Assembly: GCF_049116555.1 (NCBI RefSeq)
Contig: NZ_JAGDYT010000006.1
Span: 1 to 64,000, forward strand
DNA length: 64,000 nt
Direction: 5' to 3'
DNA from: Maricaulis maris_C
GTDB taxonomy: Bacteria; Pseudomonadota; Alphaproteobacteria; Caulobacterales; Maricaulaceae
Positions 1-8,026 of this stretch are shown here, piece after piece. Below the pieces are notes generated by a model. It worked only from the letters and a program-made list of their open reading frames with translations, had not been told where the DNA came from and ran no database searches. A program made the position numbers and the translations under genes. How positions within the stretch are numbered: the first letter of the stretch is position 1; each line of letters opens with the position of its first letter.

Positions 1-32
1 TGAAGTCAATCGCGTTTTTCAGGGTTTCTGCA
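1..32. repeat. Imperfect direct repeat, copy 1
   Basis: Begins TGAAGTCAATC and ends TTTCTGCA. A second copy with the same ends and a similar middle lies at 195-227. The copy may extend past the left edge of the window. Confidence 0.55.
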
Positions 33-194
33 GAGCGTCCTGTCCAGCGATGTTTTCCGAGGAAAATCTCGCCGGCGCCGGACTTGAATTGCGCCTGATG
101 AAAACCTGAAGAGCGAGAGCCCTTCCCCCGTCGCCAGCGCCCCGTTTCCGTGGCCCCCGCTGCGAGGAGGGCGAGGTTTAGGGCTCGCGCTTTT

Positions 195-227
195 TGAAGT
201 CAATCAGCGTTTGCGGGAGTTTCTGCA
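195..227. repeat. Imperfect direct repeat, copy 2
   Basis: Matches 1-32 across nearly its whole length with a few mismatches and one small gap. It is preceded by a T run and the right arm of a hairpin (GCGAGAGCCCT near 113 pairing with AGGGCTCGCGC at 180-190). Confidence 0.55.
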
Positions 228-422
228 CTCTTATGCAGTCGCACGTTCAATCCCCTGCTGTCACAGGGAATTCGGTTTACAGGCCGACCATCCGTCCCGG
301 GCTGGACAGGCGAGGCCAGCTGCGCCTGGGCGCATCATCCGGCTATTCATTCGCCCATCGCGGGCCTTCCCCCATCGCGGCGCCGGAATCACACGGGAGC
401 CGGCATGGGAGCTGACGCCCGG

Positions 423-1232
423 TCAGGCCGCCGCTTCCTCGGTCCTTGGCCGGGCCTGGGTTTGTTGGATGAGCTCGGCCAGCCCGTCGCGATATTTGCG
501 ACCGACGCGGACCCGGGCGCCATTGGTCAGTTCGACCGCATAGAGGCCGTGTCGGTCCCGCAAGGCCGCGGCAATCTCATCGACATTGACGATTGCAGAG
601 CGATGAACCCGCAGGAAGCGGGCCGGATCCAGCCGCGCCTCCAATTGCTTCATGGTCATGCGCTCGAGCAGTTTGCGCGTGCGCAGATGGAAATAGACAT
701 AGCCGCGGGCCGCCTCCAGCCAAACAATCTCGGACTGGCCGATCCGGACCCGGGCCCCGTGCCCGGAAATCCAGAAATCGCGCGCACACGCGGCGGTGCC
801 GACCGAACCGGCCCGATCACGCAAATCGGCCAGAGCCTCTTCCAGCAGGGCGGCGCGAGCCTGGGCCTGCCGCTCCACGAGGATTTGTTGCAGGCGCTGG
901 ATCGTCACCGCGAGGCGCGCAGCCTCGATCGGCCGCAACAGGAAATCACTGGCGCCGCGGTCATAGGCCTCGAGGGCCCGGTCCGGGTAGTCGCCGATCA
1001 TCACCGTCACAGGCGCGCTTTCGCCCAGCTCGCGCAGGGCAACCAGTGCGGTCTCGAGCGCCGGATGGTCCACATCAAGGAAGAGGACATCCGCGGCATT
1101 GGCATCGCAGATCGGCAGGACAGAAAAGACGGATGCGGTGGCCAGATCCACCTTCACCGAGGCGTCACGCTGGAGCGCACGAACCAGATGCGCTCTGGCG
1201 AGAGGTCTGCTTTCCAGAATGACGCACCGCAT
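423..1232 (-). CDS. LytTR-family response regulator with atypical receiver
   Basis: A 269-residue cytoplasmic transcription regulator. An N-terminal CheY-like receiver covers about residues 1-115 and a C-terminal LytTR DNA-binding domain about 160-260 (motif FLRVHRSAIVNVDEIAA). The receiver keeps an Asp pair (FLDVD, D53/D55) at the phospho-acceptor position. The usual N-terminal acidic pair reads ES, and the conserved Lys is Arg (DFLLRP, R100). Phosphorylation may therefore be altered or lost. No histidine kinase is adjacent. A second LytTR gene is divergently placed 500 bp away, so the two may regulate each other or a common target. The domain call is firm; ligand, partner and targets are unknown. 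Confidence 0.9.
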   Translation of the reverse strand: MRCVILESRPLARAHLVRALQRDASVKVDLATASVFSVLPICDANAADVLFLDVDHPALETALVALRELGESAPVTVMIGDYPDRALEAYDRGASDFLLRPIEAARLAVTIQRLQQILVERQAQARAALLEEALADLRDRAGSVGTAACARDFWISGHGARVRIGQSEIVWLEAARGYVYFHLRTRKLLERMTMKQLEARLDPARFLRVHRSAIVNVDEIAAALRDRHGLYAVELTNGARVRVGRKYRDGLAELIQQTQARPRTEEAAA

Positions 1233-1734
1233 TACAAAATCTCCATCAATGAAATCAACGATTTACATGATAGATTGCGATCAGGTCGGCGCGATAGTGG
1301 CGGGTCCGGATTGAATGACCAAACGCCGCCATGATGGGGCGAATGGAACCAGATTGGGTTTATCACGCGCCAGACTGGGCCGAATGACGGGATTTCCGCG
1401 ACGAATGCCAAGGACGGTTTGTCGCCGAATACCTGCCGTTCGCGCCGGAAGTCGGCGACTCGTCACCCTGGGCCGCGTCTCGTCTCAAACACCTCGCGCG
1501 CCGGACAGGCGAATGCTTCGGTCAGACGGCGTGTCAGATTGAAATTCTTTGATCCCGGATACGCTCGGGCTGTCACGAGCCCATATCCCTTACTCGTTGC
1601 GTGCGGCGCACCATCCGGCGTGTCGCACGCAACCTTTTCGGCCACCGCCTCCGCTCCCAGATGTCGAGACCGTAACCCGATGGCAAGCCTGGACACAGCC
1701 GGTCGCCGTTATCGGGAATATCTGTGAGGGCGTT
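1233..1734. other. Divergent intergenic region between two LytTR genes
   Basis: About 500 bp with no supported gene. Four GAATG-based words (GAATGACC 1313, GAATGGAA 1341, GAATGACGG 1382, GAATGCCA 1403) are scattered through it, the last two 21 bp apart. LytTR proteins usually bind pairs of short direct repeats about two helical turns apart, so these could be binding sites. The match is too loose for a firm call. Confidence 0.35.
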
Positions 1735-2589
1735 ATGATTCATTCGTGGTGGCAGGATGGGACGACGGTAGCGCCAGTGGGCTGGCGGCGTGTGATTGCG
1801 GCCACCGCGCTCGGCTGGTCCGCGCTGCTGGTCGTTTTCACCACCGTCCATTCCCTCGACATGTCCCGCCTCGGTATCGCGCACACCATTGTCGAGGTCG
1901 TCCAGGCCCAGGCCGTCATCATGATTCCCTGGCTGGTCATCTTTCCGGCAATCGGCCTGACGCGGGTCTGCCAGCTCACGGCCAAGACGCCGCTCTGGAT
2001 TGCCGCGCTGGAACTCACCCTCCTGGGAGCGAGCGGCATCCTGATCATCTATCTGCACATCATTTTTGTGTATGCGCCCTTTATCGGCGCGCCCCCGGAA
2101 CAGATTCTCGACCAGATCCCGCTCATCAACTGGGCTTGGGATCCGGTCATGATCGCCCTCACTGCCCTCCTCAGCGATCTCTACACACGCGCGGCCCTGC
2201 GCGCGCGCAAAGCCCGGGAACCGGTTGAGGAGAGGATCGTGCTGCGCAATGGCCGTCAGGAAGACATCCTCGATATCGGCGATATCATCGCGGTCAGCGC
2301 CCAGGGCAATTATGTGGCCTTCGTGTCGGCCACCCGCGAATGGCTGCAACGCGCCACGCTGGCGGAGCTTGTCGTGCAACTGACCGAGCGGGACTTTATC
2401 CATATCCACCGTTCGCATCTCGTCCGCTCCTCCCAGATCACGTCCTTTGAACGCGCGCGCGGCCGCATTGTCCGGGTGACACTGGCCTCCGGGCATGAAT
2501 TCCCGGTCAGCGCCCGCGGCGCCGAAGCGCTGCAATCGCATATCGCCAACACGACCCTGGCCAGCCTGCCGGCCCGTACACTCGACTGA
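1735..2589 (+). CDS. Membrane-anchored LytTR DNA-binding regulator
   Basis: A 284-residue protein with about four hydrophobic helices in the first 150 residues (for example TALGWSALLVVFTTV and TLLGASGILIIYLHIIFVY). A LytTR domain follows at about residues 180-280 (FIHIHRSHLVRSSQITSFERARGR). It belongs to the class of membrane-bound LytTR regulators that lack a kinase or receiver and presumably sense an envelope signal. The frame is open from 1549. I chose the ATG at 1735 because GAGGG lies 5 bp upstream and the upstream residues look non-coding. It is divergent from the LytTR response regulator and followed by a TonB-dependent receptor about 490 bp downstream. Target genes are unknown. Confidence 0.85.
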   Translation: MIHSWWQDGTTVAPVGWRRVIAATALGWSALLVVFTTVHSLDMSRLGIAHTIVEVVQAQAVIMIPWLVIFPAIGLTRVCQLTAKTPLWIAALELTLLGASGILIIYLHIIFVYAPFIGAPPEQILDQIPLINWAWDPVMIALTALLSDLYTRAALRARKAREPVEERIVLRNGRQEDILDIGDIIAVSAQGNYVAFVSATREWLQRATLAELVVQLTERDFIHIHRSHLVRSSQITSFERARGRIVRVTLASGHEFPVSARGAEALQSHIANTTLASLPARTLD

Positions 2590-3078
2590 GTTGACGTGCC
2601 GGCCGGTCTGCCCCGCACACCCGCGCAAGAATGGAAGCCGCCCGCCTGACCGAACCCGGGTGACAGGGCCCGGGTGACAGGGCCCGGGTGACTGGGCCCG
2701 GGTGACAGGGCCCCGGCGCGCGCACCCTGCCCTGTCTGGCCGTCCGAAACCTGACCATTTCCTGACAATCCGCACAGCCAGGGCCAACACGGCCGGACTG
2801 GGACGGGCCGGGTTCAACACTGGCCCGGCCCGAGCCGCCACCCAATGAAACAACGTCCCCGTTCGGCCCGGATTTCACACCTTTGGGGAGACAGGCCGCC
2901 ATTCGCGACACCCGCCCGTGGCTGGCAACTTTCGACTGTCAGTGTGTTCAGCCCATTCGGCTCTATCCGTCCCATACGCCCGTCACATGGCGTTGTCCGA
3001 CACCGCGCCTTCCCGCCGGCGCCGGACCCAGCTGCAAGGCTCCGCTTGAACCGGCGCCATCACTCCTGAGGGGATAAA
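2590..3078. other. Intergenic region with tandem repeat, no gene supported
   Basis: About 490 bp between the LytTR gene and the TonB-dependent receptor. The only clear structure is a four-copy 14-bp tandem repeat at 2655-2710. The receptor promoter must lie here, but I see no convincing -35/-10 pair. The receptor gene has GAGGGG at 3068-3073 just before its ATG. Confidence 0.5.
2655..2710. repeat. 14-bp tandem repeat, four copies
   Basis: The unit CCCGGGTGACAGGG is repeated head to tail at 2655, 2669, 2683 and 2697. The third copy has one change (ACTGGG for ACAGGG). Each junction makes a GGGCCCGGG palindrome, so the array can fold on itself. Confidence 0.9.
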
Positions 3079-6000
3079 ATGAGAGACGAAGACTTCAAAT
3101 CGCGCATCCTGCGATCCACCATCCTTGCCGGCCTCGCCGCCGCAGGCCTGGTGGTTTCACCGGCCCACGCCCAGCAACCCGTGACACTCGACGATGTCGA
3201 CGAGGAAACCGAGGAAACGGAAGACCGCATCGTTGTCACCGGCTCACGCGTGCGCCGCAACAGCTTTACCTCGACCTCGCCCCTGCAGGTGATCAATGAG
3301 GACACCATCCAGGAAGCCGGATTGGTCGATGTGGGTGAAATTCTGCGGTCGACCTCGGTCGTCCAGGGCGCCCAGCTGGATCTGCAGACGAATTCGCAAT
3401 TCGTCGGCAATGCCGGCCCGGGTGGCCAGGCCGTGTCGCTTCGCGGTCTCGCCGCCGACCGGACGCTGGTTCTGATCAATGGGCGACGCTTCGCCCCGGC
3501 CGGCGTTGAAGGCGCACCATCCTTCCCGGATGTGTCGCTGATCCCGTCCTCCATGATCCAGCGGGTCGACATCCTGCTCGACGGCGCGTCCTCGGTTTAT
3601 GGCTCGGACGCTGTGGCCGGCGTGACCAATGTCGTCCTGCGCACCGAGTTCGACGGCTTCCAGGTCGAGGCCTTCACCACCGTTCCGGAAGACAGTGGCG
3701 GCTCCCAGTCGAGCGCGAATTTCCTGGTTGGCGGCACGGAAGGCCGCGCCAGCTTCGTCTTTGCTGCGGAACTCGTCCGCAATGAAGAGCTGACGGGGAC
3801 CCAGCGCGACTGGATGTCCCGCGATGGCGGTCAGTATTGTTCCTTCGACATCATCGACAATGGCGACGGCACGACGACAGAAACCTGCGGCACCGCGCAC
3901 GCCTTCCAGTCCGGCCTCGGCATTCTCCTGCCCAGCTTCACCCTGTTCTACGGGGCACCGGGAACCACGGCAGCCGCCTCCGATCTCGGCGTCGCCGGTT
4001 TCGTCAATGGCCGCGGCCCGAATGCCGGCGGATTCTCCGACCAGGCGCTGAATAATTCCCGCGTTGTGAACACGTATGAATCACCGGAGTTCGAGCGTTC
4101 CGTCTTCTTCCTGAGCGGGACATACGAGCTCGACGACTGGCTCCCGGGTTCGAATTTCTTCACCGAAACCTCCTTCTCCAACCGCCAGACCTTCTTCAAT
4201 GGCGGGCCGGCCCAGTTCACGGTCGATTTCAACGCCGACAACCCGTTCAACCCCTTCGGTTCGCCGGGCTCCATCCTGCTGATGGCACCGTGGGATAATG
4301 AGGTCACCGTCGAGCTGGAACAGTGGCGCACCTATAACGGTCTGCAAGGCGATCTGGGCTTCATGGGTGCACCGGGCTGGGACTATGAGGTCTTTGCCGG
4401 CTACACGCGCTCCATGGGCTATTCCTCGCGCACTGTGACGCTGGAAGAGAATCTCAACCTGTCCGCGTCGGCCACGGCCGACCCGACCACCGGCCTGCCG
4501 GTTTGCGGCGTTCCCACACCGGGCGGCTTCTTCCAGTCGCGTACGCCTGAAACCTGCGTGCCCATCAATTTCTGGGCCCAGGGCCTGTACGGATCTGAGT
4601 CCGCTTTCGATGAAGGCCAGGCCGGCATTGACTGGCTGCGCGGCCAGCGCGAGATCACGACCTTCGTGGATGAGCGCATTCTCGGCGGTTTCGTCACCGG
4701 TCCGCTCTTCGAGCTGATGGATGGCGAAGTCTCGGTCGTGCTCGGGTCAGAATGGCGTGAACAATCGCTCGACTCGCGCTCCGGCGAAGTGGCTGAACGC
4801 GGTCTTGGCCTGAATTTCTTCAAGGACCGCTCATCGGCGGGTTCCGTGGAGCTGTTCGAGGTCTACGGCGAAGTCGTGGCACCGATCATCCAGGACCGTG
4901 CCTTTGCGCGTGAAATCACGTTTGAAGCGGCGGCTCGCCTGGTCGACCATGAGTTCTACGGTCAGAACTCCACCTGGAGTGCCCGCATGCGCTGGGTTCC
5001 GGTCGATTTCCTGACCCTGCGCGGCACGGCAGGCACGTCCTTCCGCGCTCCGAACCTGCGAGAACTCTTCCTGGGCGGTCAGTCCGGCTTTGTCGGCTTC
5101 GTCAATGATCCGTGTGGCGTTCCGGCGACCGCTGTCGGAACCGACCCGATCACCGGTCTGCCAGTCTATGCACCGGGACCGGACAGCAATGGCGACGGCA
5201 TCGGTGACCTGGACGGTCGCGCCCAGATCGTACTGGACAATTGTACGGCTGAAGGCGTTGACCCGCTCAATCTCGGCGTGACTGGTACGGGCGGTTTCGA
5301 AGCCTTCCGGTCGGGCAATCCGGGTCTTGATCCGGAGACCTCCGAGGCCATTTCCTTGGGCTTCGTCATCGAGCAGCCCTTCACGGACGCCTTCGACCTG
5401 ACCTTTGGCGTGAACTATTTCGAGATCGAAGTCAGCGATTCGATCTTGGTGCCGACGGCCGGTCAGATCCTCGGCAACTGCTATCGCTCGGGCAATTTCC
5501 CGAACGATCCGTTCTGTACGCGCCGTGTGCGTGACCCGAACACGCAATTCCTGGTCGAGGTGGACACCACGCCGTTCAACGTGTCGTCGAACACATCGGA
5601 AGGCATGGACTACAACATCCGCTTCAACAAGGACTTCACCGCCTTCGGTCAGAATTTCTCGCTGACCTCGGATGCCGCCCTGACCCAGTCCACCGACATC
5701 ACGACGACGATCACGCTGGGTGGCGTCACGAATGTCAACGAGGCGCTGAATACGCTCGGCAATCCGGAATGGCGCGGCACCTTTACCAACCGGCTCTTCA
5801 CGTCGACGGATTGGGGTGATCTCACCTTCTTCCACCGCGCGCGCTGGATCGGCGAGGTGAATGTGACCGAGAATCCGAACTTTATCGGAACCGGCACCTC
5901 GGCCCAGTTTGATGTCCCGTCAGCCCAATATCACGACATTTCGGTGTCGCTGTCGCAGGAAAGCTGGCGCGTCACGATGGGCATCCAGAACCTCGCCAAT

Positions 6001-6141
6001 GAAGCCCCGCCCCAGATCGATGAGGACCTCGGTGCCCAGGGCGTTGGCCTTGGCAGCCTGACCACGCGCAATGTGCCGTCGGGTGGCGGATACGATCAGA
6101 TCGGTCGCCGCTTCTTCATCAATGTGTCAAAGCGTTTCTAG
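3079..6141 (+). CDS. TonB-dependent outer-membrane receptor
   Basis: A 1020-residue outer-membrane active transporter. It has a signal peptide ending near SPAHAQQ, then a TonB-box-like segment and IVVTGSRV at about residues 53-60. The plug domain covers about 60-180 (SLRGLAADRTLVLINGRR, DGASSVYGSDAVAGVTN). A long beta-barrel ends in the aromatic residue expected at an outer-membrane C-terminus (INVSKRF). A loop near residues 700-712 carries DSNGDGIGDLDG, an acidic DxNxDG-type calcium-loop pattern. The substrate cannot be told from sequence; plant polysaccharides, peptides and metal chelates are all imported by this family. The gene stands alone and is followed by a terminator. The neighbouring LytTR gene is a possible regulator only by position. 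Confidence 0.93.
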   Translation: MRDEDFKSRILRSTILAGLAAAGLVVSPAHAQQPVTLDDVDEETEETEDRIVVTGSRVRRNSFTSTSPLQVINEDTIQEAGLVDVGEILRSTSVVQGAQLDLQTNSQFVGNAGPGGQAVSLRGLAADRTLVLINGRRFAPAGVEGAPSFPDVSLIPSSMIQRVDILLDGASSVYGSDAVAGVTNVVLRTEFDGFQVEAFTTVPEDSGGSQSSANFLVGGTEGRASFVFAAELVRNEELTGTQRDWMSRDGGQYCSFDIIDNGDGTTTETCGTAHAFQSGLGILLPSFTLFYGAPGTTAAASDLGVAGFVNGRGPNAGGFSDQALNNSRVVNTYESPEFERSVFFLSGTYELDDWLPGSNFFTETSFSNRQTFFNGGPAQFTVDFNADNPFNPFGSPGSILLMAPWDNEVTVELEQWRTYNGLQGDLGFMGAPGWDYEVFAGYTRSMGYSSRTVTLEENLNLSASATADPTTGLPVCGVPTPGGFFQSRTPETCVPINFWAQGLYGSESAFDEGQAGIDWLRGQREITTFVDERILGGFVTGPLFELMDGEVSVVLGSEWREQSLDSRSGEVAERGLGLNFFKDRSSAGSVELFEVYGEVVAPIIQDRAFAREITFEAAARLVDHEFYGQNSTWSARMRWVPVDFLTLRGTAGTSFRAPNLRELFLGGQSGFVGFVNDPCGVPATAVGTDPITGLPVYAPGPDSNGDGIGDLDGRAQIVLDNCTAEGVDPLNLGVTGTGGFEAFRSGNPGLDPETSEAISLGFVIEQPFTDAFDLTFGVNYFEIEVSDSILVPTAGQILGNCYRSGNFPNDPFCTRRVRDPNTQFLVEVDTTPFNVSSNTSEGMDYNIRFNKDFTAFGQNFSLTSDAALTQSTDITTTITLGGVTNVNEALNTLGNPEWRGTFTNRLFTSTDWGDLTFFHRARWIGEVNVTENPNFIGTGTSAQFDVPSAQYHDISVSLSQESWRVTMGIQNLANEAPPQIDEDLGAQGVGLGSLTTRNVPSGGGYDQIGRRFFINVSKRF

Positions 6142-6164
6142 ACACTGATCGACCGCGAACGGAG

Positions 6165-6194
6165 ACGGCCCGCGCCCATGGCGTGGGCCGTTTT
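6165..6194 (+). terminator. Rho-independent terminator after the TonB receptor
   Basis: The arms ACGGCCC-GCGCC and GGCGT-GGGCCGT pair over 12 positions with one G-U pair and a CAT loop. TTTT follows. It sits between the receptor stop codon and the end of the convergent ABC transporter gene. Confidence 0.85.
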
Positions 6195-8020
6195 CATGTC
6201 CGATAGGCGTCAGCCTGGAGGTCGAACATCGCGGCATAACCGCCGCCTTGCGCCATCAGCGCTTCGTGGTCACCCGCTTCTGCGATCCGACCCGCTTCAA
6301 GCAGGATGATCCGGTCCGCCGCGCGCAAATTGGACAGGCGATGGCTGATCAGAATAAGCGAACGCCCCGGTGCGAGCGGTCGCGCCATGAACGCCGCCTC
6401 CGCCTCTGCATCGAGCGCTGCGGTCGGCTCGTCAAGGATCAGAATATCGGCAGCCTCATTGGCATGCGCCCGCGCCATGGCCAGGCGTTGCCACTGACCG
6501 CCTGACAATTCCACACCTTCCGCGAACCGCTTGGACAGGCGCGTCTCAATACCGCCGGGCAAGTCCGAGACAAGGTCCTGTGCCAGACCGGCGGCCAGGG
6601 CGCGGTCCATGGCCCGGGGCGACAGCGTCTCGAGACCGAGACCCGCTTCGACATTGTCGCGCACCGACAATTTGTAATTCACATGCGGCTGGAACATCAC
6701 GCCTATGCGGTGAGCCAGAGCTGTCGGCTCCCACTCGCCCAGATCAAGGCCATCCAGCAACACCCGACCCGAATCCGGTCGGTACAGTCCAGCGGCCAGC
6801 TTGACGAGCGTTGTCTTGCCCGACCCGTTGATCCCCACCAGACCGAGACGGGTGCCCGGCGGCAGGTGAAAGCTGACATCGCGCAGGGCGGGCGTGGGGG
6901 CACCGGGATAGGTGAAGCCGACCTTGTCGAAACGAAGGCCATCACCCGGCTTGGGTCCCGCGACCTGTCGGCCCTGCGTGCGTCCTTCATCGAGGTCCAG
7001 CAGGACAAAGAGACGCGTCACATAGAGCACGTCCTCATAACTGCCCGTGAAGGCACCCAGCAGTGCATTGACGGCGTTCTGACCCTGTTTGAGCAAGCCG
7101 ATCAGCATGGTCATCTGGCCGAGGCTGAAACGGCCGCCAATGGTCACCGCGACGATCCACAGCTTGCCGCCGAGGAAAATGGCTGATCCCAGCACCCCCA
7201 GCGCCGATCCAATCAGGGCCTGGCGCCCCTGCATCCGGCGGTCGCCCGCATGCATGCCGGTGAACAGGTCGGTGAAGCGCTCCAGGAGCGGCGCGCCGAG
7301 CCCGTAATGCAGACGCTCGCGCGCGGCGGCCTCATTGGTCACCAGGCTTTCGAGATAGTTGCGCTCGCGCATTTGCGGCGAGCGCGCCGTGTAGAAGCGG
7401 TAGGCATCCCCGGAAAACCGGAGATTGCCCATGAAGGCCGGCAAGCCGCCCAGGAGCATCAGCGCAATGAGCCAGGGCGCACTCGCCGCCAGCAATGCGG
7501 TGATCGAGATCAGCGTGACAACCGCCTGCAGCGTATCGAAGCCGCGCACGATCAGCCCGTAGGGCCGGGCCGAGGCAAATTGCTTCGCATGGATCAGCAT
7601 TTCCTGAACCTTGGGATGCTCGATCTGCGCCAGGGAAAACCGGTTGGCCTTGTCAAGGATCAGGCGGGCCACGGCGAAGCCGAGTTCGGCATGAAGCCGC
7701 GCCTTCTGAAACACGAGCCAGCGGCGGACAACCAGCAAAACCGCCAGGATAACCGCCTCGATCATGACCCAGCGCATCGCCGCGTCCCTGTCCGCATCCA
7801 GACCGCTTTCGATCGCGGCGACGACGCCGTCGATCAGGAGTTTGGACACATAGAGCGCCGCCGGCGGCAGGAGGGCCGCGATCACGGTCATAACGGCAAT
7901 GCCGGCTGTCAGGCCCGGCCGGGTCCGGGCAATAATCGCAAGCGTACGACCGGCCGCCGATAATCGCTCCCGCCAGGACGGGACCAGATCATTGAGCGTG
8001 TCCGGGGCAGACTCCGGCAT
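6194..8020 (-). CDS. ABC exporter, fused permease and ATPase
   Basis: A 608-residue half-transporter. A six-helix membrane domain covers about residues 25-310 and a nucleotide-binding domain about 355-600. Walker A (GINGSGKTT) is near residue 395, the signature LSGGQWQRLA near 503, Walker B ILILDEPTAAL near 523, and the switch His lies in ISHR. The layout matches homodimeric exporters of peptides, lipids or glycoconjugates. It starts 6 bp after the GT-A/sulfotransferase fusion gene, on the same strand and behind another sulfotransferase. The simplest reading is an operon whose product is sulfated and then exported by this protein. No C39 peptidase domain is present. The cargo is unknown. Confidence 0.9.
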   Translation of the reverse strand: MPESAPDTLNDLVPSWRERLSAAGRTLAIIARTRPGLTAGIAVMTVIAALLPPAALYVSKLLIDGVVAAIESGLDADRDAAMRWVMIEAVILAVLLVVRRWLVFQKARLHAELGFAVARLILDKANRFSLAQIEHPKVQEMLIHAKQFASARPYGLIVRGFDTLQAVVTLISITALLAASAPWLIALMLLGGLPAFMGNLRFSGDAYRFYTARSPQMRERNYLESLVTNEAAARERLHYGLGAPLLERFTDLFTGMHAGDRRMQGRQALIGSALGVLGSAIFLGGKLWIVAVTIGGRFSLGQMTMLIGLLKQGQNAVNALLGAFTGSYEDVLYVTRLFVLLDLDEGRTQGRQVAGPKPGDGLRFDKVGFTYPGAPTPALRDVSFHLPPGTRLGLVGINGSGKTTLVKLAAGLYRPDSGRVLLDGLDLGEWEPTALAHRIGVMFQPHVNYKLSVRDNVEAGLGLETLSPRAMDRALAAGLAQDLVSDLPGGIETRLSKRFAEGVELSGGQWQRLAMARAHANEAADILILDEPTAALDAEAEAAFMARPLAPGRSLILISHRLSNLRAADRIILLEAGRIAEAGDHEALMAQGGGYAAMFDLQADAYRT

Positions 8021-8026
8021 GATGGA

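Larger units (their letters stand above)
1..422. other. Intergenic region at the window edge, no supported gene
   Basis: No open frame here has a credible start, composition or family resemblance. The region holds an imperfect direct repeat (1-32 and 195-227). It also holds a long-looped inverted repeat whose right arm runs into five T residues at 191-195. It lies downstream of the LytTR response regulator, which reads leftward and ends at 423. Confidence 0.6.
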
